A DNA stretch of 64,000 nucleotides, from positions 1,302,001 to 1,366,000 of the forward strand of contig NZ_CP107913.1 in NCBI RefSeq assembly GCF_036014115.1. The letters run 5' to 3'. Positions 26,324 to 34,710 of this stretch are shown here, one piece after another (positions within the stretch are counted from its first letter, which is position 1; each line of letters opens with the position of its first letter). The notes under the pieces are model-generated. The model was not told where the DNA came from. It saw only the letters and a list, made by a program, of their open reading frames with translations, and did not search any database. This DNA is from Streptomyces sp. NBC_00448 (GTDB lineage: Bacteria; Actinomycetota; Actinomycetes; Streptomycetales; Streptomycetaceae). Position numbers and translations under genes: made by a program.

Positions 26324-27088
26324 TCAGCGGAGCGGTTTGCGGGCCTCGATCAGGAAGCGGGTCGAGTGGGCCACGAACGGGCCCTCGGCGGCGATGAGTT
26401 CGTGCAGGTCGCGCAGCCGGTCGCGGTAGCGCTCGACGGTGAAGTCGGGCACCATCCAGATCACCTTGCGCAGGAAGTACACCATCGCGCCGACGTCGTG
26501 GAACTCCATCCGCAGCCGTTCGTAGCGCAGGTCGAGCACGTCGAGACCGGCCTCGGCGGCGGCCGCCCTCGCCGTGTCGGGGTGGCGCGGGCCGCGGTCG
26601 GCGTGGGGCTGCGGGCCGAGGAAGAACTCGTACACCTCCACGGCGCTGTCCGGGCCGACGTGCTGGGAGAAGTAGGTGCCGCCCGGCCGCAGCACCCGGG
26701 CGATCTCATGCCACCACGCCGTGACCGGGTGACGGCTGGTGACCAGGTCGAACGCCTCGTCCGCGAAGGGCAGCGGCGGCTCGTCGGCGTCGGCGACCAC
26801 GACCGCGCCGCGCGGGTGCAGCAGCGCGGTGGCCTTCGCGACGTTCGGCGGCCAGGACTCGGTCGCGGCCATCACCGGCGGGAAGGACGGCGCGCCGGCC
26901 AGCACCTCGCCACCGCCGGTCTGGATGTCCAGCGCGGCCGAGGCCCGGCCCAGCCGCTCCGCCATCAGCCGCTGGTATCCCCACGAGGGACGCTGCTCGC
27001 TCGCCCGCCCGTCCAGCCAGGAGAAGTCCCAGCCGGCCACGGACACGGCGTCGGCCTCGGCCACCAGGTCGTCGAAGGTGCGGTTCAT
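26324..27088 (-). CDS. Class I SAM-dependent methyltransferase
   Basis: 254 residues. SAM-binding motif I appears as ALDIQTGGGEVLAG, followed by VVVADADEPPLPFADEAFDLVTSRHPVTAWWHEIARVLRPGGTYF, the standard methyltransferase_11 succession. The motif-I glycines are in a variant order. The likely acceptor is a small molecule, not identifiable. The start at 27088 was preferred over an upstream one because the conserved domain begins soon after and GAGTGAG precedes it. Confidence 0.85.
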   Translation of the reverse strand: MNRTFDDLVAEADAVSVAGWDFSWLDGRASEQRPSWGYQRLMAERLGRASAALDIQTGGGEVLAGAPSFPPVMAATESWPPNVAKATALLHPRGAVVVADADEPPLPFADEAFDLVTSRHPVTAWWHEIARVLRPGGTYFSQHVGPDSAVEVYEFFLGPQPHADRGPRHPDTARAAAAEAGLDVLDLRYERLRMEFHDVGAMVYFLRKVIWMVPDFTVERYRDRLRDLHELIAAEGPFVAHSTRFLIEARKPLR

Positions 27089-27185
27089 CCGCTCACTCTC
27101 GGGGGATCGGCCGAGCCGCGGCAACCGGTTTTGCTCGCACCCCGGCCCGGGTCCCGGCTCGCACGCCGACCCAGGCCCGCAACGC

Positions 27186-28418
27186 TCACGCCGGCGCCGG
27201 CGGGTTCAGCGTCAGGTAGCAGCGGATCGCGGTGCCGGCCGTGCCGGTATGGGTGCGGACGAGGTCGGCGAGCTGATGGACCATCAACAGGCCGCGCCCG
27301 CCGGGTCGTCCGGGCGGCGGCAGCCGGCTGCCGGCCAGCGGGTCGACCAGCCGTCCGCCGTCGCGCACCTCGCAGGCGACGTGCCCGTGCTCGGCCCACA
27401 CCCGCACCACCCCCGAACCACCGCCGTGCAGCACGCTGTTGGTGGTCAGTTCGGCGACAGCGAGCGCCAGGTCGTCCAGCCGCGGGCCGGCCAGCCCCAG
27501 CGCGTCGGCGGCCTGCACGGCGAACTGCCGTGCGGCCCGCAGCCGTTCGTCGTCGAAGGTGTACGACGCGGCGAACCGCGGTTCCGCCAGCGGCACGTTG
27601 TAGGAGGCGACCGCCAACTCCGGGGCGTAGTGCGCGCTGATCCGGCGCCGCCCGCCCTCGATCAGCACCGGGTGGGTGACGCAGGCGTCGCCGAGGGCCT
27701 GCGGACCGAGCCGCGACGCGTCGTACAGGCACAGGATCGTGGCCCGGCGGCCGTCGAACGCCGCGTTGACCAGGGCCTCGTGCTGGACGCAGGCCGGGTA
27801 CTCCAGCGGGGTGCGGCCCGGCCAGACCGGTTCGGCCACGATCCGGACCGGGCCGACCGGCTGCGCGTCGGCGAATGCGGCGAGCACGCCCGGGATGATC
27901 CGGCCGGGGTTGCGGCCCGCTCGGGCCATGTCGGTGAAGTGCACACCGTCCGCGAGCGGCCCCAGCGCGTTGTGCAGCAACGCCATCCGCTCCCCGGGGA
28001 CCGCGACGGCGACCGGCTCGCCGGCGGCCAGGCCGTCCCGGACGAAGGAGAGGGTGCTGTCGAGGTATTCGGCGTCGTCGCGGTAGAAGAAGGCAGGGTG
28101 CGAGAAGGCGCTGGCGGCGGGCTCCACGTCCTCCGGCCCCCTTTCGGACACGTGTACCGGTCTCGCCAGTATGCGCCCCGAAAAGATGACCTTGTCGGGG
28201 GGCTGCCCCATGGCCGTCCCGATGGCCGTTCCGATGGCCGTTCCGGGGGCGGGCGGCGCGAGGGCCGCCGTGAGAACGCCGCCCGTGCCGGCACCCGCCG
28301 TGACTCCGCCCGCCGCCGCCCCGGCGACTTCCGGACCGCCGAATTCCGTACCATCGGCTTCCGCACCACCAGCTTCCCTACCGCCGGCTTCCGCACCGCC
28401 CACCGCCGTACCGCTCAT
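27186..28418 (-). CDS. MEDS-domain protein with RsbW-like histidine-kinase ATPase (anti-sigma factor type)
   Basis: 410 residues if the ATG at 28418 is used. The MEDS domain (about residues 105-265: FSHPAFFYRDDAEYLDSTLSFVRDGLAAGEP ... ATILCLYDASRLG) is found in actinobacterial sensors of C1-compound or other signals. The C-terminal HATPase domain has the N-box LAVAELTTNSVLHG and the G-box GRGLLMVHQLADLV, as in RsbW-like anti-sigma kinases. The first 90 residues are low-complexity Gly/Ala repeats and may not be translated: a GTG at 28151 (321 residues) would start just before the MEDS domain. It belongs to the stress-gene group starting at 30395. Confidence 0.82.
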   Translation of the reverse strand: MSGTAVGGAEAGGREAGGAEADGTEFGGPEVAGAAAGGVTAGAGTGGVLTAALAPPAPGTAIGTAIGTAMGQPPDKVIFSGRILARPVHVSERGPEDVEPAASAFSHPAFFYRDDAEYLDSTLSFVRDGLAAGEPVAVAVPGERMALLHNALGPLADGVHFTDMARAGRNPGRIIPGVLAAFADAQPVGPVRIVAEPVWPGRTPLEYPACVQHEALVNAAFDGRRATILCLYDASRLGPQALGDACVTHPVLIEGGRRRISAHYAPELAVASYNVPLAEPRFAASYTFDDERLRAARQFAVQAADALGLAGPRLDDLALAVAELTTNSVLHGGGSGVVRVWAEHGHVACEVRDGGRLVDPLAGSRLPPPGRPGGRGLLMVHQLADLVRTHTGTAGTAIRCYLTLNPPAPA

Positions 28419-28467
28419 CGCCGTGCCCCCGTCCGCCGTGGCACCGCCGGGCAGCGCCGTGCCGTCG

Positions 28468-29154
28468 TCAGTCGTGGTTGATCGCCTCGAAGGCCGCGGA
28501 CAGCGTCTCGCTCTCGTCGGCCGGCACCGCCCGCTCCAGCGCCGGCACGAGGTCGCGCCGCTCGTGGAAGAGGTACTGGTACATCTGGGTGAGGGCGCCG
28601 TCGATCGTCAGGCGCCGGGTCTCCTCGGGGTGCCGGCCGGTGAGCGCGCGGTCGAGGATGCCCTGGATCAGCTCGCCCTCCTGCCGGTCCCGCCCCACGA
28701 GACGGGCCGACTCGCCGTGCCGCTCCAGCACCTTGCTGACGGTGGCCTCCTTGGCCGCGAGGTGCCGGGCGAAGGTGTCGGCCAAGGGCCGCACCTCCTC
28801 GGGGGTGTCCCCGCCCCGCATCCGCAGGTCCTCGACCATCGCCAGCAGCAGACCGCCGGACGTCACGAGGCTGGCCGCGAGCCCGGTGGGCACGTCGTGG
28901 TGGCCGTCGTGCCCGGCGGCGCCGCGCCCGGAGTGCCGGCGCCCCCGGCTCCACCGGCCGTGGCCGCCCCCGCCGTCGGCGTCCGCCACCCGCTCGTGCG
29001 TGGCCGCGCCGCCACCGGCGGCCGCGCCCGCGCCCAGGTCCGCACCCGGGTCGTCCGGAGCCACGCTCGCACCGCCCGGACCGGCCCGGTCCGGCGCCGG
29101 CGCGCCCGTGCCCGGACGATCGGGCATCTCCTCGCGCTCGCTCGCTTCGCTCAT
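28468..29154 (-). CDS. Hypothetical protein, disordered N-terminus with helical C-terminal domain
   Basis: 228 residues, not recognised with certainty. The first 85 residues are Gly/Ala/Asp/His-rich and probably disordered. The rest is a predicted helical bundle (GLAASLVTSGGLLLAMVEDLRMRGG, RHLAAKEATVSKVLERHGE, ALTQMYQYLFHERRDLVPALERAV). The His/Glu spacing recalls hemerythrin-like bundles, but the full metal-ligand set is not visible. AAGGAG precedes the ATG. It lies between the DUF5709 and MEDS genes on the same strand, so a stress-related role is inferred from context only. Confidence 0.7.
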   Translation of the reverse strand: MSEASEREEMPDRPGTGAPAPDRAGPGGASVAPDDPGADLGAGAAAGGGAATHERVADADGGGGHGRWSRGRRHSGRGAAGHDGHHDVPTGLAASLVTSGGLLLAMVEDLRMRGGDTPEEVRPLADTFARHLAAKEATVSKVLERHGESARLVGRDRQEGELIQGILDRALTGRHPEETRRLTIDGALTQMYQYLFHERRDLVPALERAVPADESETLSAAFEAINHD

Positions 29155-29304
29155 GCCACCGGCTCCTTGTCTGCGCTCGCGGGGACCTCGGGGTCTGCCC
29201 GATCCCGGCGGCCGTCCGCGCCCTGCGTCGTGAGTTCCTCCATGTCCTACGGTGCTACGGTCCGGCCGTCCGCGCCCCTCACCTTCCGCCGGAGCGGGGA
29301 CGGC

Positions 29305-29853
29305 TCACCGGCCGCCGCCCGCGGTTCCACCGCCGCTCCCGGGCCCGGAGCCGTCCTCCTCGTCGGGCAGGTCCGCATCGGCCACCAGGTGCACCGCGGC
29401 CTCCTCCGCCGAGGCGGCGCCGCCGTCGATGCCCACGTCCTCGCCGGTCACGCCGTCCTCCCGGGAGTGCGCGCCCTCGTCGGGGCCGACCAGACGGCCG
29501 GAGCGCAGGTCGCCCGCCTCCGGGTCGAGCAGTTCGCCGTCGGTGTCCGAGGCGTCGCCGAGGCCGTCGCCGCGCGGCGGCTGCCGGTCCGGGCGCTCGC
29601 GGGCGAGCCGGTCGTCCAGCGAGTCGCCGGCTTGCTGCTCGTCGCCGGTGGTGCCGGTGTCCTCGACGACCAGCGGGCGGTCGGGCGGTGAGTACCCCTC
29701 GTCGAGGACGTCGACCACACCGCGGTCGTCGAGGGTGTCCTCGGGTTCGAGCGGCCCGGTGTCCTCTCGGATGTCGCGGTCGCCGCCCTTGTCGGGCTGG
29801 TACACGTCGTCGCCGCGGCCGAGGTCGTCCGGTCCGCGCTGCTGCTGAGTCAT
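29305..29853 (-). CDS. DUF5709 family protein
   Basis: 182 residues, very acidic and Gly-rich. The family signature is LEPEDTLDDRGVVDVLDEGYSPPDRP in the first 60 residues, with further Asp/Glu-rich motifs and a C-terminal AVHLVADADLPDEED. The function is unknown; members are small soluble actinobacterial proteins. Its ATG overlaps the stop of the PfpI gene (ATGA at 29850-29853), so it is translationally coupled to that protease-like gene and is likely induced with it. Confidence 0.85.
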   Translation of the reverse strand: MTQQQRGPDDLGRGDDVYQPDKGGDRDIREDTGPLEPEDTLDDRGVVDVLDEGYSPPDRPLVVEDTGTTGDEQQAGDSLDDRLARERPDRQPPRGDGLGDASDTDGELLDPEAGDLRSGRLVGPDEGAHSREDGVTGEDVGIDGGAASAEEAAVHLVADADLPDEEDGSGPGSGGGTAGGGR

Positions 29854-30395
29854 GTGCGTGCGCTCATCTCGTCGAGGACCGCGCCGTTGAAAGCGTCCAG
29901 GTCGGCAGGCATCCGGCTGGTGATCAGGGTGTTCGGGCCGTTGGTGCAGACCCGGACCTGCTCGTCCATCCAGGTGGCGCCCGCGTTGCGCAGGTCGGTG
30001 CGAAGGCTGGGCCACGAGGTGACGGTGCGGCCGCGCACCGCGTCGGCCTCCACCAGTTGCCAGGGGCCGTGGCAGATCGCCGCGACCGGTTTGCCCGCGG
30101 CGAAGAAGGCGCGGACGAAGTCCACGGCGCCCTGGTGCAGCCGCAGCGCGTCGGAGTTCGGCACGCCGCCGGGCAGCACCAGCAGGTCGAAGTCGGCCGC
30201 GGACGCCTCGTCGAGGGTCACGTCGACCGGGAAGGTGTCGCCCGGTTCCAGGTAGTTGTACGCCAGTACGGTCCCGGGCAGCGGCGCGACCACCTGCGGG
30301 TGGGCACCGGCCTCGGTCAGCGCCCGCAACGGCGAGGTCAGCTCGCTCTGCTCCACTCCCTGGGGCGCCACGAGGATCGCGCTCCGCACGTCCAT
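29850..30395 (-). CDS. PfpI/DJ-1 family protein
   Basis: 181 residues of the glutamine-amidotransferase-like fold. The nucleophile elbow is PVAAICHGPWQLVEA, with the conserved Cys. FDLLVLPGGVPNSDALR carries the upstream acidic partner region. PfpI-type proteins act as stress-linked deglycases, proteases or chaperones. The ATG at 30395 with GAGAGGA was chosen; an upstream ATG would run through the promoter region. A sigmaB-like promoter lies at 30447-30471. It heads the group that continues with DUF5709. Confidence 0.9.
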   Translation of the reverse strand: MDVRSAILVAPQGVEQSELTSPLRALTEAGAHPQVVAPLPGTVLAYNYLEPGDTFPVDVTLDEASAADFDLLVLPGGVPNSDALRLHQGAVDFVRAFFAAGKPVAAICHGPWQLVEADAVRGRTVTSWPSLRTDLRNAGATWMDEQVRVCTNGPNTLITSRMPADLDAFNGAVLDEMSART

Positions 30396-30446
30396 CACGT
30401 CCTCTCGTGTTCGGGGTGGGCGCAGCCGCATGACCACGGACCCCGC

Positions 30447-30471
30447 CTACCCCTTCACCTGGTGCAGAAAC
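30447..30471 (-). promoter_or_regulatory. Candidate sigmaB-type promoter of the PfpI operon
   Basis: On the minus strand GTTTC (30471-30467), 14 bases, then GGGTAG (30452-30447), close to the Streptomyces sigmaB consensus GNNT-N14-16-GGGTAC/T, about 50 bp before the gene start. Confidence 0.6.
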
Positions 30472-30639
30472 GGGCATTTCACCCGCTTTCCACCATCCCT
30501 CCGAGTCCCCCGCGCCGCCAACCCGCAGATCGGCCCCACCGGGCGGACGGCAGAACACACCCCCAGGGGGACAGGCCCTAGGTGTTCTGTCCACGGAGGT
30601 TGGTGACAGTGATCACGGTGGGGTGATCTTGAACGAGTA

Positions 30640-30697
30640 AGGGCCTTCCGGGTTCGGTGTGGATTGCGACATCGACATCGAACGATCAGAAGGCCCT
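30640..30697 (+). promoter_or_regulatory. Ribosome-site-sequestering inverted repeat of the transposase
   Basis: AGGGCCTTC (30640-30648) and GAAGGCCCT (30689-30697) are perfect 9-bp arms. The right arm contains the GAAGG ribosome site of the transposase. Transcripts entering from outside would hide it. Confidence 0.6.
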
Positions 30698-30698
30698 C

Positions 30699-31652
30699 AT
30701 GCCCCACCGTAATGCACCTCTGACCGAGACCGGCCGTCTGCGGCTGGCCCGCTGCATCGTTGACGACCGGTGGACCCTGCGCCGGGCCGCCGAACGCTTC
30801 CAGGTCTCGCCCACCACGGCTCAGCGGTGGGCGGCCCGCTACCGGGAGCTGGGCGAGGCCGGGATGGTCGACCGCTCCTCGCGCCCGCACTCCAGCCCGC
30901 GCCGGACACCGACCCGTACCGAGCGGCGGATCATCAAGGTCCGTGTCCTGCGCCGGTGGGGACCGGCCCGTATCGCCTACCTTCTCGGGCTGAACCCGGC
31001 GACCGTGCACCGTGTCCTGACCCGCTACCGGCTGGCCCGTCTGGCCCACCTGGACCGTGCCACCGGCCGGGTGATCCGCCGCTACGAACACGCCGCCCCC
31101 GGCGACCTCGTCCACGTCGACATCAAGAAACTCGGCAACATCCCCGACGGCGGCGGCCACAAGGTCCTCGGCCGGCAAGCAGGCCGCAAGAACCGCACCA
31201 AGGCGGGCATGAGCTTCCTGCACAACGCCATCGACGACCACTCCCGCCTGGCCTACAGCGAAATCCTGGCCGACGAGAAGAAAGAGACCGCCGTCGGGTT
31301 CTGGCAGCGCGCCCACGCCTTCTTCGCCGCCGCCGGTATCACCGTCCAGCGGGTCCTGACCGACAACGGCTCCTGCTACAAGTCACATCTGTGGCGCAAC
31401 TCCCTTGCCGAGCAAGGTATTTCACACAAACGCACCCGGCCCTACCGGCCCCAGACCAACGGCAAGGTCGAACGGTTCAACCGCACCCTGCTGGACGAAT
31501 GGGCCTACGCGAAGCCCTACCGCACCGACGCCGAACGACGCGCCGCCTATCAGCAGTGGCTCCACACCTACAATCACCACCGCGGACACACCGCACTCAA
31601 AGGCCAACCACCCGCCAGCCGCGTCCCCAACCTAACGGGTCAGTACACCTAG
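30699..31652 (+). CDS. IS481 family transposase
   Basis: 317 residues. The N-terminal helix-turn-helix is WTLRRAAERFQVSPTTAQRWAARYRE, followed by a second winged region. The DDE catalytic core has DLVHVDIKKLG (first Asp), VLTDNGSCYKS (second Asp) and RPYRPQTNGKVERFNRTLLDEWAY (Glu). The start ATG at 30699 has GAAGG upstream. The stop codon TAG is supplied by the right-hand CTAG target duplication: the last codons are GGT CAG TAC ACC, then TAG. Confidence 0.95.
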   Translation: MPHRNAPLTETGRLRLARCIVDDRWTLRRAAERFQVSPTTAQRWAARYRELGEAGMVDRSSRPHSSPRRTPTRTERRIIKVRVLRRWGPARIAYLLGLNPATVHRVLTRYRLARLAHLDRATGRVIRRYEHAAPGDLVHVDIKKLGNIPDGGGHKVLGRQAGRKNRTKAGMSFLHNAIDDHSRLAYSEILADEKKETAVGFWQRAHAFFAAAGITVQRVLTDNGSCYKSHLWRNSLAEQGISHKRTRPYRPQTNGKVERFNRTLLDEWAYAKPYRTDAERRAAYQQWLHTYNHHRGHTALKGQPPASRVPNLTGQYT

Positions 31653-32272
31653 CGCACTCCGTGGGGGCGGAACTGGACGCTGATCCGGCCGCCCACCGCG
31701 GAGCGCGTCTTGGGGATCGCGTGGTCCCACGTCCGCTGGCAGGACCCGCCCATGACGATGAGGTCACCGTGCCCGAGGGGCCGGCGAACCGTGGCGGGGC
31801 CGCCGCCGCGCGGGCGCAGCAGGAGTGGCCGGGGCTCGCCGAGGGAGAGGATCGCGACGAGCGTGTCCCGGGTGCTACCCCGCCCCGTACGGTCGCCGTG
31901 CCAGGCGACGCTGTCCCGCCCGTCGCGGTAGTAGCACAGCCCGGCCGTGGTGAACGGCTCGCCGAGTTCCGCCGCGTAGTAGGCGCCGAGGGCGTCGCGG
32001 GCGCGTTCGAGCACGGGGTCGGGCAGCGGCTCGCCGGCACCGTAGTGGGCCAGCAGCCGGGGGACGGCCACCACGTTGTCGTACATGAGGCGCCGCTCGG
32101 CCCGCCAGGGCACCTCCGTGGCGAGGCGCTCGAACAGGTCGTCGGCGCCGGTGAGCCAGCCGGGGAGGGTGTCGATCCAGGCGCCGTCACCAAGGCGGGT
32201 GCGGTGGACCGCGGCGAGGCCGCCGAGGCCGGGCCCGCTGGTGTCGAAGAGGGACGCCTGCTGATGGTGCAT
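31649..32272 (-). CDS. AlkB-like 2-oxoglutarate/Fe(II) dioxygenase
   Basis: 207 residues. Iron ligands are visible as HxD in VAWHGDR and the distal His in RTWDHAIPK. The 2-oxoglutarate-binding Arg and the following Arg are in GGRISVQFRPHG (R-x5-R). YYRDGRDSVAWHGD is typical of DNA-repair AlkB homologues, which remove alkyl groups from DNA bases by oxidation. The stop codon lies inside the CTAG target duplication of the adjacent IS, so the reading frame was preserved. It is divergent from the DNA ligase gene, which supports a repair role. Confidence 0.88.
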   Translation of the reverse strand: MHHQQASLFDTSGPGLGGLAAVHRTRLGDGAWIDTLPGWLTGADDLFERLATEVPWRAERRLMYDNVVAVPRLLAHYGAGEPLPDPVLERARDALGAYYAAELGEPFTTAGLCYYRDGRDSVAWHGDRTGRGSTRDTLVAILSLGEPRPLLLRPRGGGPATVRRPLGHGDLIVMGGSCQRTWDHAIPKTRSAVGGRISVQFRPHGVR

Positions 32273-32358
32273 ACCACCAGCGTAACCGATATTCGTACGT
32301 TCATTCGAATCTGGAGGGTGCGGGAGCGCGTGGCGCCCGGTCGGCGCACGATGGGGGC

Positions 32359-33897
32359 ATGCTCTTCGCCGAGGTCGCCCGGGTCTCCAGGGAGGTCGCG
32401 CGGACGTCCGCGCGGTCCCGCAAGACGGAGCTGCTCGCCGAGTTCTTCCGCGCCGCACAGCCCGAGGACGCCCCGATCGCCATCGCCTACCTGGCCGGGC
32501 GCCTGCCGCAGGGCCGGCTGGGCATCGGCTGGGCGGCGCTGCGCGACCGCGCGGAACCGGCCACCGAGCCGACGCTGACGGTGCGGGCGGTCGACGCGGC
32601 GCTCACCGATGTCGGCGAGGTGTCGGGGCAGGGCGCGCAGGCCGGGCGGCGGGCGCTGCTCCAGGACCTGTTCGGCGCGGCGACCGCGCCGGAGCAGGAG
32701 TACCTGCTGGGGCTGCTCACCGGGGAGGTGCGGCAGGGCGCGCTGGACGCGGCGGCGATCGAGGGGCTGGCGGCGGCGACGGCCGCGCGGCCCGCGGACG
32801 TACGGCGGGCGGTGATGCTCGCGGGGGCGCTGGAGCCGGTGGCGCAGGCCCTGCTGGACCGCGGCCCGCAGGCACTGGCCGGCTTCGCGTTGCAGGTGGG
32901 GCGGCCGCTGCTGCCGATGCTGGCCGGCGCGGCGAAGAGCGTCGAGGAGGCGCTGGTACGGCTCGGGCCGTGCGCGGTGGAGGAGAAGCTGGACGGCATC
33001 CGGGTCCAGGTGCACCGCGACGGCGACCGGGTGCAGGTCTTCACCCGCACCCTGGAGGACGTCACCGCGCGGCTCCCGGAGATCGTGGCCGCCGCCCTCG
33101 CGCTGCCCGCCGAACGCTTCGTGCTCGACGGCGAGGTGCTGGCGCTGGACGCCGACGGGCGGCCCCGGCCGTTCCAGGAGACCGCGGGCCGGGTCGGTTC
33201 CCGGGTGGACGTGGCGACCGCCGCCGCCGCGCTGCCGGTGCACCCGGTCTTCTTCGACGTGCTGTCCGTCGAGGGCCGCGACCTGCTGGACCTGCCGTAC
33301 GCGGAGCGGCACGCGTCGCTGGCCGCGCTGGTCCCGGCCGAGCGCCGGGTGCGGAACCTGCTGGTCGCCGACCCGGGCGACGAGCAGCAGGCGCGGGCCG
33401 CCGAGGACTTCTTCGCGGCGACCCTGGCGCGCGGCCACGAGGGCGTCGTCATCAAGGCCGCGGGCAGTCCGTACGCGGCGGGGCGGCGCGGCGCGACCTG
33501 GCTGAAGGTCAAGCCGGTGCACACCCTGGACCTGGTGGTGCTCGCCGTCGAGTGGGGCCATGGCCGCCGCACCGGCAAGCTGTCCAACCTGCACCTGGGC
33601 GCGCGGGCCGACGACGGCTCCTTCGTGATGCTCGGCAAGACCTTCAAGGGCCTCACCGACGCCCTGCTGGACTGGCAGACCGAGCAGTTGCTGGCCCGCG
33701 CGGTCTCCGACGACGGCCACGTGGTGACCGTACGGCCCGAGCTCGTGGTGGAGATCGCCTACGACGGTGTGCAGACCTCGCCGCGCTACCCGGCGGGCCT
33801 GACGCTGCGCTTCGCCCGGGTGCTGCGCTACCGCGAGGACAAGACCCCCGACCAGGCCGACACGGTGGCCGCGGTCCGCGCCGCCCACACCGGCTAG
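32359..33897 (+). CDS. ATP-dependent DNA ligase (LigB type)
   Basis: 512 residues. An N-terminal helical DNA-binding domain (about 1-195) precedes the adenylation domain with motif I EEKLDGIRVQVHR (the Lys that takes AMP), motif III FVLDGEVLALD, motif IV EGVVIKAAGSPY and motif V TWLKVKP. The C-terminal OB-fold ends the protein. The length matches the actinobacterial LigB group, which is an accessory repair ligase beside the essential NAD-dependent one. It is divergent from alkB, with 86 bp between the starts, and is followed by an HhH protein. Confidence 0.92.
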   Translation: MLFAEVARVSREVARTSARSRKTELLAEFFRAAQPEDAPIAIAYLAGRLPQGRLGIGWAALRDRAEPATEPTLTVRAVDAALTDVGEVSGQGAQAGRRALLQDLFGAATAPEQEYLLGLLTGEVRQGALDAAAIEGLAAATAARPADVRRAVMLAGALEPVAQALLDRGPQALAGFALQVGRPLLPMLAGAAKSVEEALVRLGPCAVEEKLDGIRVQVHRDGDRVQVFTRTLEDVTARLPEIVAAALALPAERFVLDGEVLALDADGRPRPFQETAGRVGSRVDVATAAAALPVHPVFFDVLSVEGRDLLDLPYAERHASLAALVPAERRVRNLLVADPGDEQQARAAEDFFAATLARGHEGVVIKAAGSPYAAGRRGATWLKVKPVHTLDLVVLAVEWGHGRRTGKLSNLHLGARADDGSFVMLGKTFKGLTDALLDWQTEQLLARAVSDDGHVVTVRPELVVEIAYDGVQTSPRYPAGLTLRFARVLRYREDKTPDQADTVAAVRAAHTG

Positions 33898-33965
33898 CGT
33901 CCGCCGGTTGCGGCGCGCCTGCCCGGGTACCCGAAGGCGACGCACCCGAGGAGAGGTGAACGGTC

Positions 33966-34625
33966 ATGGCCCGCACCACTCGGCGCGCCACGGTGCGCGC
34001 ACTGCTCGACCTCCACGGCCGCACGTACGCCGACGAGGCGGGCATCCGCCTCACCGACACCCCGCAGCCGCTGTACCGGCTGCTCGTGCTGGCCGGCCTG
34101 CTCAGCGCCCGTATCCGGGCAGGTGTCGCGGTGGCGGCGGCCAGGGAGCTGTCGGCGGCGGGCCTGCGCAGCCCGCGCGCGATGGCGGAGGCGACCTGGC
34201 AGCAGCGGGTCGACGCACTCGGCCGCGGCGGCTACCGGCGCTACGACGAGCGGACCGCCACCCAGCTCGGCGACGGCGCGGAGCTGGTGCGGACACGGTA
34301 CGGCGGCGACCTGCGGAGGATGCGCGCCCGCGCGGACGGTGACCTGGGGGAAGTGCGCCGCGAGCTGCGGGAGTTCCCGGGCCTCGGCCCGGCCGGCGTG
34401 GACATCTTCCTGCGCGAGGCGCAGGCCGTCTGGCCCGAATCGGCACCCTACTTCGACGCGAAGACGCTCCAGGGGGCCGCACTCCTCGGCCTGCCCGACT
34501 CCCCCGCCCGCCTGGCGCGGCTCGCCGACGGCACCGACCCGTCGGTGCTGGCCGCGGCCCTGGTCCGCGTCGCGCTCGACAAGCACGCGGTGGCCACCGT
34601 CGAGGAGGCGGCCGCCGGGCGCTGA
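33966..34625 (+). CDS. Endonuclease III-like helix-hairpin-helix protein
   Basis: 219 residues of the HhH-GPD type. LVLAGLLSARIRAGVAVAAARELSAAG corresponds to the N-terminal helices and LREFPGLGPAGVDIFLREAQ to the helix-hairpin-helix. The catalytic Lys that follows the hairpin in endonuclease III (PGVGxKTA) is not present, and no Fe-S cysteine cluster is seen. It may bind damaged DNA without glycosylase activity or use another residue. It starts 68 bp after the ligase gene and is probably co-transcribed; GAGGTGAA precedes the ATG. Confidence 0.82.
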   Translation: MARTTRRATVRALLDLHGRTYADEAGIRLTDTPQPLYRLLVLAGLLSARIRAGVAVAAARELSAAGLRSPRAMAEATWQQRVDALGRGGYRRYDERTATQLGDGAELVRTRYGGDLRRMRARADGDLGEVRRELREFPGLGPAGVDIFLREAQAVWPESAPYFDAKTLQGAALLGLPDSPARLARLADGTDPSVLAAALVRVALDKHAVATVEEAAAGR

Positions 34626-34710
34626 GCGGCACCGCCGGACGAGCGGCACCGGGGCACCCCGGCGGCGGGTCGGCCGGTTTTGGGTCGGCCGTCTCCGGGG
34701 CGGCGGCGCG

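Larger units (their letters stand above)
30578..31652 (+). mobile_element. IS481-family insertion sequence with CTAG target duplication
   Basis: The element occupies 30582-31648 (1067 bp), flanked on both sides by CTAG (30578-30581 and 31649-31652). The ends read inward as GTGTTCTGTCC...AGGTTGGTGAC on the left and GTGTACTGACC...AGGTTGGGGAC on the right, imperfect inverted repeats of about 30 bp. CTAG is a known target preference of IS481-type elements. One intact transposase gene is present, so the copy may be active. It sits exactly on the alkB-like stop codon. Confidence 0.92.

Noticed and set aside
34649..34662. Terminator CCGGGGCACCCCGG after the HhH gene
   Set aside because: The symmetric arms leave almost no loop and the stem is short; too weak to list as a feature.
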